This document shows positions 19,562 through 28,468 of a stretch of DNA of 60,997 nucleotides, in pieces. Origin of the DNA: Pseudomonadota bacterium (GTDB taxonomy: Bacteria; Pseudomonadota; Gammaproteobacteria; Xanthomonadales; Xanthomonadaceae); the NCBI GenBank assembly GCA_023386795.1, contig JAEWJB010000189.1:1-60997 (forward strand). Reading direction: 5' to 3'. The notes beneath the pieces are model-generated. The model saw nothing but the letters and a program-made list of their open reading frames with translations. It searched no databases and had not been told where the DNA came from. The translations under genes and the position numbers were made by a program. The stretch's first letter is position 1. Every line of letters starts with the position of its first letter.

Positions 19562-20176
19562 ATGCGCGCATTCCCTCTTTCGTCCTCCCTCACGGGCGTC
19601 GCCGTCGCGTTGGCCCTGGCGGCCTGCAGCAGCACGCCGACAGCGGATTCGACCGCCCCGCCGGCGCCCGCCAGCAGCGGTCCGTTCACCGCCGGCTCCA
19701 ACAGCGTCACCCTGGAAGGCACGATCGCCGCGGTCGACAAGGCCAGCCGCACGGTCACGATCAACGGCCGCGACGGTGCCGTGCTCGATTTCGTGGCAAG
19801 CGACGCGGTGCGCAACTTCAACCAGCTGAAGGTCGGCGACAAGGTGGCGCTGGACTACGAGGAGGCCGTGGCGCTCGAACTCCAGCCGGCGGGCAGTGCG
19901 CCAGTGGGAGTCAGTTCGTCGCAGGGCGGTTCTGTGGCCGCCCCCGGCAGCCGGCCGGGCGGCTCGATGTCGCGCACCGTCAGCGTGGTCACCGAGGTCG
20001 TGGCGGTGGACCCGGTCGCCAACACCATTGCCCTGAGGGGGCCGCGTGGCAACACGCAGATCATCGCGGTGGAGCGCGAGGACCTGCGCGCACGCCTGCC
20101 CCAGGTAAAGAAGGGCGACCTGTTGCGGATCTCCTATACCGAGGCAGTGGCGCTGGCGATTCGTCCAGCGCCGTGA
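19562..20176 (+). CDS. Lipoprotein with two repeated OB-like modules
   Basis: A 204-residue exported lipoprotein: signal peptide with lipobox ALALAAC near residue 20, then a Ser/Thr/Ala/Pro linker. Two similar modules follow: GTIAAVDKASRTVTINGRDG...KVGDKVALDYEEAVALEL and VTEVVAVDPVANTIALRGPR...KKGDLLRISYTEAVALAI. The pattern (xVxAVDxxxxTxTLxGxxG, then GDxxxxxYxEAVAL) is an internal duplication of a small beta-barrel like the DUF5666 type. Function unknown, probably at the outer membrane. ATCAGGAGAACACC precedes the ATG, a good Shine-Dalgarno. Stands alone. Confidence 0.85.
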   Translation: MRAFPLSSSLTGVAVALALAACSSTPTADSTAPPAPASSGPFTAGSNSVTLEGTIAAVDKASRTVTINGRDGAVLDFVASDAVRNFNQLKVGDKVALDYEEAVALELQPAGSAPVGVSSSQGGSVAAPGSRPGGSMSRTVSVVTEVVAVDPVANTIALRGPRGNTQIIAVEREDLRARLPQVKKGDLLRISYTEAVALAIRPAP

Positions 20177-20182
20177 GCTTGC

Positions 20183-20611
20183 TCAAGCGACGCCCAGCTT
20201 GCCGCGCAGGCCCGCGTGGGTTGGTGCGGCAAGTTCTTCGGGTGTGAGGAAGCCGGCCAGGTCTTCGACCTCGAAGAATGGCCGGATCTCCAGCTCGCTG
20301 CGGCCGGACAGGGGATGGGGCGAACGCCGCGCCCAGGCCAGTGCTTCGTCCATGTCCTTGACCTCCCAGATCGAGAATCCGGCGATCAGCTCGCGGGTTT
20401 CGGCGAACGGGCCGTCCACGACGGTGCAGCGGTCATCCTCGAAGGTGACGCGCTTGGCCAAGGGTCCATTCTTCAGGCCGGCGGCGGCGACGAAGACGCC
20501 GGCCTGCACCAGTTCCTCGGTGAAGCGGTCCATCGCCGCGAACGCCTCGGCCGCGGGCGGGGCGCTCAAGTCCAGGCCCTCGATGGTCTTAGCGAACACC
20601 ATGACGCGCAT
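20183..20611 (-). CDS. YCII-domain (DGPF family) protein
   Basis: A 142-residue protein with the ferredoxin-like YCII fold: MRVMVFAKTIEG start, and the family signature VVDGPFAETRELIAGFSIWE around residues 65-85. Members are often encoded near ECF sigma factors and are of unknown activity; no sigma gene adjoins here. The C-terminal 30 residues (EDLAGFLTPEELAAPTHA) extend beyond the core. It converges on the lipoprotein gene with only six bases between stop codons. Start ATG at 20611 follows GGAGAATTCCC. Confidence 0.88.
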   Translation of the reverse strand: MRVMVFAKTIEGLDLSAPPAAEAFAAMDRFTEELVQAGVFVAAAGLKNGPLAKRVTFEDDRCTVVDGPFAETRELIAGFSIWEVKDMDEALAWARRSPHPLSGRSELEIRPFFEVEDLAGFLTPEELAAPTHAGLRGKLGVA

Positions 20612-20740
20612 GGGAATTCTCCGTGGGCGCCGCCGGGGTGGCGGCTCATGGAGGCGACGGATGGCCGGGTGGGGAATCGACAGGCCGGTCCTCTGCTAAC
20701 GTCAGCCACCGGCCTTCGGGCCAAGGCGCAGGAGTATTCG

Positions 20741-21190
20741 ATGTCCACGCTGGGAATGATGTTCATCGCCGCATCCGGCGTCGCCACCGCCCCTCCGGCC
20801 GGCGGGGATGAAGCGACGCGCGCGGCGATCGAAGCCACCTGTTTCGACTATGTCGATGGGCAGCTGGAGGGCGACCCGGCGCGCGTCGCGCGTTCGCTGC
20901 ATCCCGACCTCGCCAAGCGGCGCGTGCTGGGCGACACGCCCGACGAGCGCCTCGGACTGCGCCGGATGAGCAAGGAGGAACTGGTCGAGCTGACCCGGCA
21001 GGGCGCGTTGAAGACGCCGAGGGAAGCATGGAACCGCTCGTGCACGGTGCTGGATGTCGCCGGCAACGTGGCGGCGGTGCGCGCGGAGACGCCCTGGTTC
21101 GTGGACTTCTTCCACATGGGAAATTTCGACGGACGCTGGGTGATCGTCAATGCGCTGTGGTATTCGAAGCCGAGACCGAAGCAGGACTAG
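20741..21190 (+). CDS. NTF2-like (lumazine-binding-like) protein
   Basis: A 149-residue protein of the SnoaL/NTF2-like superfamily, closest in pattern to the putative lumazine-binding group: ATCFDYVDGQLEGDPARVAR, SLHPDLAKRRVL, and the closing strand FDGRWVIVNALWY. A short hydrophobic, Ala-rich start may be a weak signal peptide. GCAGGAGTATTCG precedes the ATG. Enzyme activity, if any, cannot be told; small-molecule binding is inferred from the fold. Divergent from the YCII gene. Confidence 0.8.
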   Translation: MSTLGMMFIAASGVATAPPAGGDEATRAAIEATCFDYVDGQLEGDPARVARSLHPDLAKRRVLGDTPDERLGLRRMSKEELVELTRQGALKTPREAWNRSCTVLDVAGNVAAVRAETPWFVDFFHMGNFDGRWVIVNALWYSKPRPKQD

Positions 21191-21466
21191 TCGACGCGCC
21201 CGCGCCCCCCGCGTTCGCGGATATGCCAAGCTTGACGCCAGTCCGGGCATGGAGGCGGAAGGATGAGGGGGTTCGCCGGCGACCATCGTCGTCCGTTCTT
21301 GTCGCTCGTCGATCAATTGCGATCAGCGGGGATACCACGCGCTGTTCGTTTCATTGGTGGGCCGCCTGGTGATGCCGTCGCCGTTTCCGGCGTGGACGAG
21401 GTGTCGTCGTGCTGACCCGGTTCACGGCTTCAATCATGTCAGGCATCCGGTCATTTGGAGAAAATG

Positions 21467-23215
21467 ATGCAGCGTCGCACGTTTGTCGGCGGAGCCATCG
21501 CCAGTGCCTTTGCGGCGCTCGCATGCCGCAGGGGCCTTGCCGAAAATCTCGCCCCGGACGCCCAGATCGAGCGGTATCGCGCACTGATCAGGAAAGGCAT
21601 CGCCGACCACAAGCTCACCGGCGTGAGCGCGGCCCTGGTCAGGGAGGGGAAGCTGGCATGGGCAGAAGGTTTCGGCCTCGCCGACCGGGAGCGCGGGGTG
21701 GCGATGACGGCGGATACGATTGTAGGAATCGGCTCGGTGACCAAGACTTTCACCGCACTCGCACTGATGCAGTTGCATGCACAAGGTCAAATCGACATCG
21801 ATCAGCCGATTGCTGCGTATGTCCCCGAACTGCATATTGGTGCGCGCGGCGCGGATCTGGCGCAGGTCACCGTGCGATCGATCATGAATCACACCTCTGG
21901 CTTGCCATCGGATGTATTCAAGAACACCGGTTTGGAGACTGGCGACTACACCAGTGTGATCGGCCTGTTGAACGAAACACAGCTCGCCGCTTGGCCGCAG
22001 ACCATCGGGCTGTATTCCAATATCGGCTATAGCGTCCTGGGCAATGTCATCCGCAATGTCAGCGGGCAGGCATACCCTGACTATGTGAAGGCCCGTATCC
22101 TGGAACCGCTGGGGATGGTGCGCTCCGGCTTCGTCACCGACTCGGCCCTGCCACCCAGGACCCAGCTCTATTATCAAGATGGCCGCCGCACCCCGCCTTT
22201 GGAGTTGCGTGACCAGCCGGCGGGGGGAATGTATTCCGACGTAAGCGACATGGCGCGCTACGCGATCGCGATGATGGAAGCTTGGCGGGGAAGCGCCGGG
22301 CTGCCCATCGATCCCGCCTCGGTTCAAACCATGTTTCGTCTTTCGAATGCCGATATTCGCGTGGAGACCAACAAGAAGGGCCTCGGCTGGTTCATGTTCC
22401 AGGCCGGCGACGCTTTTGCCATGTATCACGCTGGCAGCACAGGTTTCGCGAACGCGGCACTGCTATTGCTTCCACAGAAGCGGATGGCGGCGGTCATTCT
22501 CGTCAACACGGTGGGAGGCAATGTGCTGGCTAACGATTTTGCGTTCCGCGTTCTGGAGGATGGCGGGCTGAAGACTGCGGACATCCGGCCGGCCCCGCAT
22601 CTTCCGCCTCCCAGCCAGGAGGCTGTGCCGGCAAGGCTGCCATTGAAGGTGCTCGACTCGCATGTCGGGGACTATGCCCGTAAACGAACGTTTGCCAGTA
22701 TCACCCGTGACGGCCACGACCTGCTGTTGAAGACGCCCGACGGCTTGCTGCGACTGCAAAGCGTCTCCGACGGCAGCTTCAAACCCTACGTGCAAACTGA
22801 TCACGCCGATTTGAAGCCGGTCGCGGGCGAGCGATATCGCTTTGCCGACGTTGGGCCTTACCACGTGCTGTTTGTCCAAGCAGAGGAAGATGGCGAATAC
22901 CAGGCGGGTTATCGCATTCCTCCTCGCCCGCTCGACGCCAGCTGGAAGGCGCGCCTTGGCCGGTACGAGCATTTCGGCTACCAGGTTCCTGGAGCGGAGC
23001 AAATCCTGGCAGCGCACTTCGATATGGTTGATGGGCGGCTGCCGCGTATGCAATTGGCCTACAACACCGGTACTTATACGTACCCCTTGATCGTGACTGC
23101 GCCTGACCAGGCTGTCACCGGTGGCCTTGGACCCGAAACGACGGGTGAGACCGTCCGTTTTGCCGATGAAGATGGGGTCGTGAGCTACTCTGGCCTGACC
23201 TTTCGCCGTGTCTAG
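21467..23215 (+). CDS. Serine hydrolase, class C beta-lactamase fold, Tat-exported
   Basis: A 582-residue penicillin-binding/beta-lactamase-like hydrolase. The start MQRRTFVGGAIASAFAALAC has a twin-arginine pattern. Catalytic motifs: SVTK (Ser-x-x-Lys, in GIGSVTKTFTALAL), YSN (LYSNIGYSVLG) and HAGST in place of KTG. The last 200 residues form extra beta-rich domains as in esterase or peptidase members of the family, so it need not act on beta-lactams. GGAG at 21457-21460 fits the ATG at 21467 (or 21464). Base composition is visibly lower in G+C than the flanking genes, with codons such as TAT, TTT and AAA, suggesting transfer from outside. Confidence 0.88.
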   Translation: MQRRTFVGGAIASAFAALACRRGLAENLAPDAQIERYRALIRKGIADHKLTGVSAALVREGKLAWAEGFGLADRERGVAMTADTIVGIGSVTKTFTALALMQLHAQGQIDIDQPIAAYVPELHIGARGADLAQVTVRSIMNHTSGLPSDVFKNTGLETGDYTSVIGLLNETQLAAWPQTIGLYSNIGYSVLGNVIRNVSGQAYPDYVKARILEPLGMVRSGFVTDSALPPRTQLYYQDGRRTPPLELRDQPAGGMYSDVSDMARYAIAMMEAWRGSAGLPIDPASVQTMFRLSNADIRVETNKKGLGWFMFQAGDAFAMYHAGSTGFANAALLLLPQKRMAAVILVNTVGGNVLANDFAFRVLEDGGLKTADIRPAPHLPPPSQEAVPARLPLKVLDSHVGDYARKRTFASITRDGHDLLLKTPDGLLRLQSVSDGSFKPYVQTDHADLKPVAGERYRFADVGPYHVLFVQAEEDGEYQAGYRIPPRPLDASWKARLGRYEHFGYQVPGAEQILAAHFDMVDGRLPRMQLAYNTGTYTYPLIVTAPDQAVTGGLGPETTGETVRFADEDGVVSYSGLTFRRV

Positions 23216-23424
23216 GCTGCAAGGACTGTCCGCACCCACGATGAGCGGGGGGCGTCGGCTTGAGCCTGCGGTTCGTCAACGCGGTTGGTCATATGCCCGC
23301 CATGCGGGGCAAGCGCTGGCTGGGATGAAGGCGCCTGACGGAGTGTCAAAGAGTCCATAGGTCTTGCCCCGCACCTGTGGAGGGCAGGGGGCGGCCGCTT
23401 GGCCAGGCCTAGGCCGGACCCGAA

Positions 23425-23454
23425 TTGACCGCAGGCCCGCCTCGAACCTACAAT
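23425..23454 (+). promoter_or_regulatory. Promoter of tRNA-Thr
   Basis: TTGACC at 23425-23430, 18-bp spacer, TACAAT at 23449-23454. Transcription would start two or three bases before the mature tRNA. Confidence 0.7.
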
Positions 23455-23463
23455 TCACGGCTC

Positions 23464-23539
23464 GCCGGAATAGCTCAGTTGGTAGAGCGGCGCATTCGTA
23501 ATGCGTAGGTCGCAGGTTCGACTCCTGTTTCCGGCACCA
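23464..23539 (+). tRNA. tRNA-Thr (anticodon CGT)
   Basis: A 76-base cloverleaf: acceptor GCCGGAA pairs with TTCCGGC, D arm GCTCAGTTGGTAGAGC, anticodon stem GCGCA/TGCGT with loop TTCGTAA giving anticodon CGT (reads ACG), T arm GCAGG-TTCGACT-CCTGT, and an encoded CCA end. Solitary gene with its own promoter and terminator. Confidence 0.97.
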
Positions 23540-23550
23540 GTGCTTCAAAG

Positions 23551-23571
23551 GCCCGCGCAAGCGGGCTTTTG
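23551..23571 (+). terminator. Terminator of tRNA-Thr
   Basis: GCCCGC-GCAA-GCGGGC followed by TTTTGTCGTT, 12 bases after the CCA end. Confidence 0.85.
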
Positions 23572-23861
23572 TCGTTGCAGGGCGGGGCAGGCGACGCCGC
23601 ATCCTTCGTCATCGCCGCCACGCCGCGGGTGGCAAGGTGCACTTGACAGCACGTGCCGCCGATCCAAAGATTCGGCCCGACCAAGGAAGGCCGGTTCCAC
23701 CGACCGAAAGAACGGCAAGGACGTCGTGTTCCGCGTCCGTGCGCGCGTTGTTCGGCAGCCGGAACCTCTCCCAACCTTCCCCTTTCGCAGGCGGTTTCCC
23801 GCCGGCGTCCAGCGCCTGTGTGCAGGTCGGCACGCGGACACACATCCACAGGGGAATACGC
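23572..23861. other. Intergenic, no gene seen
   Basis: Together with the tRNA terminator this makes a 322-base stretch between the tRNA and the beta-barrel gene. I find no supported coding frame, tRNA or integrase trace; the last part should hold the promoter of the downstream gene, but no strong -35/-10 pair stands out. Confidence 0.6.
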
Positions 23862-24587
23862 ATGCCGTCTGGTTCCATCCGTTGCCTGCCATGGCTGCTG
23901 CTCGCGTTGGCTGCACACGTCCAAGCTCAATCCATCTCACCGGCCTGGACTGCCTATCGCGAAGGCGGCCGAGGCACCACCCCGGCCGCCGCGCCGACCG
24001 CCGCGCAGGCACCTGCGCAGGCACCTGCGCAGGCGGGGCCCGTCGCCACGCCTGCACCGCAGCAGCCCGCCTACCGGCAAACCCGTGCGCAAGACCGCGA
24101 CCTCGGCGGCTTCTTCGTCGGTGTGCAAGGGGGAAAGGGGTGGGTCTATGAGGACATCGAGCAGGACGCCTTCGGTGGCAATGCCGGCTACCGCTGGCAG
24201 GCCGGTCCTTACGTGCTGGTGGGCTTCGAGGTGACCGGTGGTGTGCTCGACGAGAAGGGGGACGGGTGGTACCGCTATTCGAAAGTGACCTACGGCGGCC
24301 TCGGCGCCAACGCCCGTGTCAATTTCGGTCGGAGCCCCTGGTTCGCCACGGCGCGGATCGGTTACTTCAATGCCGACGCCGACAGCGGCGGAGACGACAA
24401 CTTCGACGGCGCCTACGCCGGCCTGGGGATCGGCGTGGACGCCGGCCGCCACTTCAGCGTCAGCCTGATGTACACCGGGTTCTTCTATAGCAGCACTTAC
24501 TACTACCGCTACTACGACTATTCCGAGTACGGCACAGAGGTCAACCGGGCGGATCTGGTCACGCTGGGCGTCGAAGCGAGGTTCTGA
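23862..24587 (+). CDS. Outer-membrane beta-barrel protein
   Basis: A 241-residue exported protein. The signal peptide is PWLLLALAAHVQAQ near residue 20. A low-complexity linker with tandem Gln-Ala-Pro-Ala units follows (encoded by a 12-base direct repeat at about 24004-24035). The rest alternates hydrophobic and polar residues with Gly and aromatic residues (GGFFVGVQGGKGW, LGIGVDAGRHFSVSLMYTGF), ending in the C-terminal Phe (VEARF) expected for BAM-inserted barrels. It resembles 8-strand OmpA/OmpW-size barrels; ligand unknown. A Tyr-rich run (YYYRYYDYSEY) is probably an extracellular loop. AGGGGAATACGC precedes the ATG. Confidence 0.82.
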   Translation: MPSGSIRCLPWLLLALAAHVQAQSISPAWTAYREGGRGTTPAAAPTAAQAPAQAPAQAGPVATPAPQQPAYRQTRAQDRDLGGFFVGVQGGKGWVYEDIEQDAFGGNAGYRWQAGPYVLVGFEVTGGVLDEKGDGWYRYSKVTYGGLGANARVNFGRSPWFATARIGYFNADADSGGDDNFDGAYAGLGIGVDAGRHFSVSLMYTGFFYSSTYYYRYYDYSEYGTEVNRADLVTLGVEARF

Positions 24588-24909
24588 GGCGCCGCCGTGG
24601 CGTGAACCCTTCATGTGTCCACCGCGCGGGCGGGCCTTCGTGCACAGGTATTCCGGCGCCCGCACCGGGTATGCCGCAGTACCAGCAGGTGCGCGGCGGT
24701 TCTGCGACAACGTGTCGCACGCGCAGGCGCGGCCATTTGCGCCGGATCATTGCCCACCGCCTTTCGTGAACACCTCGTTAGGCTTAAAATTGCGGGGCTA
24801 ACTTGCGCTCCCTGTTCATGTCCCCGGCGCCGCCACCGGCGCGCGCGGACCTGAAATGCCTTCCCGGCGGGTGGCGGTGGTTGGCGCCCCCTCGCAATTG
24901 GATCTACCG
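24588..24909. other. Intergenic region upstream of cyoA
   Basis: 322 bases without a supported gene. TAAAAT at 24785-24790, with TTTCGT 17 bp earlier (24762-24767), is a weak promoter candidate for the oxidase operon. Small open frames here lack starts with Shine-Dalgarno support. Confidence 0.5.
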
Positions 24910-25845
24910 ATGATTCCGTTGAAACCCCTCGGGCGCGCGCTGCGGCCCGGTCTGGCGCTGCTGTCCATGGCGCTGCTGGCGGGTTGCCAGTCGGCCCTTC
25001 TCGACCCCAAGGGTCAGATCGGCCAGGACCAGAAGACCCTGCTGATCACCTCCGTGGTGCTGATGCTGCTGGTCGTGATCCCCGTGATCGTGATGACGAT
25101 CGCCTTCGCCTGGAAGTACCGCGCTTCCAATACCAAGGCCCGCTATGAGCCCGAGTGGTCGCATTCGACCGCCATCGAGGTCGTCGTGTGGTCCATCCCG
25201 TGCCTGATCATCCTGGTGCTGGCGGTGCTGACCTGGCGCTCGTCGCACGCGCTGGACCCGTACCGCCCGCTGCAATCGGACGTGGCGCCGGTGGAGATCG
25301 AAGCGGTCGCGATGGACTGGAAATGGCTGTTCATCTACCCGCAGGAAGGCGTGGCGACGGTCAACGAGATCACGGTGCCGGTGGACGCCCCGCTGAATTT
25401 CCGCATCACCTCCGACACGGTGATGAACTCCTTCTTCATCCCGCACCTGGGCACGCAGATCTACGCGATGGCCGGCATGCAGACCAAGCTGCACCTGATC
25501 GCCAACGAGCCGGGTGAGTACTTCGGTATCTCGGCCAACTACAGCGGCCACGGTTTCTCGAAGATGGGTTTTGCCGTGCACGCCACCGACAACGCCGGCT
25601 ACCAGGCCTGGCTGCAGAAGGTGAAGGCCGCGCCGCAGAAGATGGACGATGCCGCGTTCCAGGCGCTGGCGGCCAACCGCAACGACAAGGAGCAGTACCC
25701 GGTCACCTACTTCGCGTCGGTGCAGGACGGCCTGTTCAAGGCCCTGCTCGACAAACACATGATGGGTGGCCAGAAGCACGAGGGCCATGACCATGCGGCC
25801 ACCGGTGCCGAACCGGTTGCCATGTGCACCTCCGGAGACAACTGA
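24910..25845 (+). CDS. cyoA: Cytochrome bo3 ubiquinol oxidase subunit II
   Basis: A 311-residue lipoprotein subunit: signal with lipobox LLAGC, two membrane helices (LLITSVVLMLLVVIPVIVMT and IEVVVWSIPCLIILVLAVL), then the periplasmic cupredoxin domain. The region GEYFGISANYSGHGFSKM lacks the Cys pair of the CuA site of cytochrome c oxidases, so this is a quinol oxidase. The C-terminus is rich in His (KHMMGGQKHEGHDH). First gene of cyoABCD; its stop shares a base with the cyoB ATG. Confidence 0.95.
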   Translation: MIPLKPLGRALRPGLALLSMALLAGCQSALLDPKGQIGQDQKTLLITSVVLMLLVVIPVIVMTIAFAWKYRASNTKARYEPEWSHSTAIEVVVWSIPCLIILVLAVLTWRSSHALDPYRPLQSDVAPVEIEAVAMDWKWLFIYPQEGVATVNEITVPVDAPLNFRITSDTVMNSFFIPHLGTQIYAMAGMQTKLHLIANEPGEYFGISANYSGHGFSKMGFAVHATDNAGYQAWLQKVKAAPQKMDDAAFQALAANRNDKEQYPVTYFASVQDGLFKALLDKHMMGGQKHEGHDHAATGAEPVAMCTSGDN

Positions 25846-27836
25846 TGCTAGGCAAACTTACGCTCGAGGCGGTCCCGTACCACGAGCCGATCATCATGGG
25901 CGCCCTGGGCGGCGCCGCGCTGCTCGGCCTGGTCCTCGTGGCCGCGCTCACCAAGTTCAAGCTCTGGGGTTATCTCTGGCGCGAATGGTTCACCTCGGTC
26001 GACCACAAGAAGATCGGCGTGATGTACATCGTCGTGGCGCTGGTCATGCTGCTGCGCGGCTTCGCCGATGCGGCGATGATGCGCACCCAGCAGGCGCTGG
26101 CCGCCGGCGGTGGCGAGGGCGTGCTGCCCCCGCACCACTACGACCAGATCTTCACCGCGCACGGCGTGATCATGATCTTCTTCATGGCCATGCCGTTCAT
26201 GACCGGCCTGATCAACCTGATCGTGCCCCTGCAGATCGGTGCGCGCGACGTGGCGTTCCCGTTCCTCAACTCGCTCAGCTTCTGGCTGTTCGTGGCGGGC
26301 GTGGCGCTGATCAACATCTCGCTGGGCGTGGGTGAGTTCGCGCAGACCGGCTGGCTGGCGTACCCGCCGCTGTCGGGCCTGGAATACAGTCCGGGCGTCG
26401 GCGTGGACTACTACATCTGGGCATTGCAGATATCCGGCCTGGGTACATTGCTGACCGGCATCAACTTCTTCGTGACGATCATGCGCATGCGCGCGCCGGG
26501 CATGACCCTGATGCGCATGCCGATCTTCACCTGGACCGCGCTGATCACCAACATCCTGATCATCGCCGCCTTCCCGATCCTGACCGTCGCCCTGGCGTTG
26601 CTGGGTGCGGACCGCTACCTCGGCACGCACTTCTTCACCAATGACGGTGGCGGCAACGCCATGATGTACATCAACCTGATCTGGATCTGGGGCCACCCGG
26701 AGGTGTACATCCTGATCCTGCCGGCGTTCGGCATCTATTCCGAGCTGGTGGCCACGTACTGCCGCAAGAAGCTGTTCGGCTACACCTCGATGGTCTACGC
26801 CACCGCGTGCATCGGCGTGCTGTCCTTCATCGTGTGGCTGCACCACTTCTTCACCATGGGCTCGGGTGCCAACGTCAATGCCTTCTTCGGCATCACGACG
26901 ATGATCATCTCGATCCCGACCGGCGTGAAGATCTTCAACTGGCTGTTCACCATGTTCCGCGGGCGCGTGCACTTCACCGCCCCGGTACTGTGGATGCTGG
27001 GCTTCATCATCACCTTCGTGATCGGCGGCATGACCGGCGTCATGATGGCGATCCCGGCGGTGGACTTCGTGCTGCACAACAGCCTGTTCCTGATCGCGCA
27101 CTTCCACAACGTCATCATCGGCGGCGTGGTGTTCGGTTACCTGGCGGGCCTGACCTACTGGTTCCCGAAGGCGTTCGGCTTCAAGCTCAACGAGAAGCTG
27201 GGCAAGGCCTCGTTCTGGTGCTGGATCATCGGCTTCTTCGTGGCCTTCATGCCGCTGTACGTGCTGGGCTTCATGGGCATGACCCGTCGCCTGAACACCT
27301 ACAACCACCCCGAGTGGGGTCCGTGGCTGATCGTGGCCGCGTGTGGCGCGGCGATCATCGCCGTGGGCATCGGCCTGAACCTGCTGCAGATCGCCTACAG
27401 CGTGTGGAAGCGCAAGGACAACATGGACCTGACCGGCGACCCGTGGGATGGCCGCACGCTGGAATGGGCCACGTCCTCGCCGCCGCCGTTCTACAACTTC
27501 GCCCACCTGCCGCACGTGGACTCCCTGGACCAGTTCTGGGAAGACAAGCAGCAGGGCAAGGGCTGGGTGCGTCCGGCCAAGTACGAAGACATCCACATGC
27601 CGCGCAACACGGCGGCGGGCTTCTGGATCGGCGCCTTCAGCATCGTCCTGGGCTTCGCGCTGACCTGGCACATCTGGTGGCTGGCGGTGGTGGGCCTGGT
27701 CGGCATGATCGGCAGCTTCATCGCGCGCACCTTCGACAACGACATCGACTACTACGTGCCGGCAGCGGAAGTGGAGCGCATCGAAAACGAGCGTTTCGCC
27801 CTGCTTGACCAGGCGCAGGCAACCAAGGCGGTCTGA
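25845..27836 (+). CDS. cyoB: Cytochrome bo3 ubiquinol oxidase subunit I
   Basis: A 663-residue haem-copper oxidase catalytic subunit with about 15 membrane helices; it reduces O2 to water and pumps protons. The quinol-site segment LLRGFADAAMM (Arg and Asp four apart) and DQIFTAHGVIMIFFMAMPF match E. coli CyoB; the CuB ligands and cross-linked Tyr lie in IWGHPEVYILILPAFG and VWLHHFFTMG, and haem ligands in LIAHFHNVIIGG. Start ATG overlaps the cyoA stop (TGATG) behind CTCCGGAGACAAC. Length equals the E. coli protein. Confidence 0.97.
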   Translation: MLGKLTLEAVPYHEPIIMGALGGAALLGLVLVAALTKFKLWGYLWREWFTSVDHKKIGVMYIVVALVMLLRGFADAAMMRTQQALAAGGGEGVLPPHHYDQIFTAHGVIMIFFMAMPFMTGLINLIVPLQIGARDVAFPFLNSLSFWLFVAGVALINISLGVGEFAQTGWLAYPPLSGLEYSPGVGVDYYIWALQISGLGTLLTGINFFVTIMRMRAPGMTLMRMPIFTWTALITNILIIAAFPILTVALALLGADRYLGTHFFTNDGGGNAMMYINLIWIWGHPEVYILILPAFGIYSELVATYCRKKLFGYTSMVYATACIGVLSFIVWLHHFFTMGSGANVNAFFGITTMIISIPTGVKIFNWLFTMFRGRVHFTAPVLWMLGFIITFVIGGMTGVMMAIPAVDFVLHNSLFLIAHFHNVIIGGVVFGYLAGLTYWFPKAFGFKLNEKLGKASFWCWIIGFFVAFMPLYVLGFMGMTRRLNTYNHPEWGPWLIVAACGAAIIAVGIGLNLLQIAYSVWKRKDNMDLTGDPWDGRTLEWATSSPPPFYNFAHLPHVDSLDQFWEDKQQGKGWVRPAKYEDIHMPRNTAAGFWIGAFSIVLGFALTWHIWWLAVVGLVGMIGSFIARTFDNDIDYYVPAAEVERIENERFALLDQAQATKAV

Positions 27837-27838
27837 GC

Positions 27839-28468
27839 ATGTCCACGGCTACTACCCTCGACAACCACGCCGCCCACGCGGGCGGCCACGACCACGACCA
27901 CGGTCACCACGACGCCGGCGGCAACACGCTGCTCGGCTTCTGGGTGTACCTGATGAGCGACTGCCTCATCTTTGCCGGCCTGTTCGCCACCTATGCGGTG
28001 CTGGCCGGCTCGACGGTCGATGGCCCGACGGCCAAGGAGCTGTTCGACCTGCGCTTCGTGCTGGTGGAAACCTTCCTGCTGCTGTTCAGCAGCTTGACGT
28101 TCGGCTTCGCCATGATCTCGGCGGGCAAGCGCAACATGACCGGCCTGTACGCATGGCTGGCGGTGACGGCGCTGTTCGGCCTGGGCTTCCTGGCCATGGA
28201 GCTGTACGAGTTCAACCACCTGATCCATGAAGGCGCAGGTCCGGGTCGCAGCGCGTTCCTGTCGGCGTTCTTCACGCTGGTCGGCACGCACGGCCTGCAT
28301 GTGACCTCGGGCCTGCTGTGGATGCTGGTGCTGGTGATCCAGATCGCCAAGAACGGCCTGACCCCGCGCAACACTACGCGCCTGGCGTGCCTGAGCCTGT
28401 TCTGGCACTTCCTGGACATCATCTGGATCGGTGTCTTCACCATCGTCTATCTGCTGGGAGCGCTGTAA
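27839..28468 (+). CDS. cyoC: Cytochrome bo3 ubiquinol oxidase subunit III
   Basis: A 209-residue five-helix subunit (LGFWVYLMSDCLIFAGLFAT, LLLFSSLTFGFAMISAGKRN, VGTHGLHVTSGLLWMLVLVI), the structural partner of CyoB. Residues 10-24 hold seven histidines, an N-terminal extension in place of a plain start, and could bind metal. Two bases separate it from cyoB; its stop overlaps the cyoD start. Confidence 0.95.
   Translation: MSTATTLDNHAAHAGGHDHDHGHHDAGGNTLLGFWVYLMSDCLIFAGLFATYAVLAGSTVDGPTAKELFDLRFVLVETFLLLFSSLTFGFAMISAGKRNMTGLYAWLAVTALFGLGFLAMELYEFNHLIHEGAGPGRSAFLSAFFTLVGTHGLHVTSGLLWMLVLVIQIAKNGLTPRNTTRLACLSLFWHFLDIIWIGVFTIVYLLGAL

Noticed and set aside
23464..23861. tRNA-Thr as an integration site of an island
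   Set aside because: No integrase gene and no second copy of the tRNA 3' end was seen in the flanking region.
24004..24035. Tandem 12-base units as a possible CRISPR or regulatory array
   Set aside because: They are in-frame repeats encoding Gln-Ala-Pro-Ala in the linker of the beta-barrel protein.
25848..27671. 607-codon His/Asp-rich open frame opposite cyoB
   Set aside because: Composition looks like a metal-binding protein, but it is only the complement of membrane-helix codons of cyoB.
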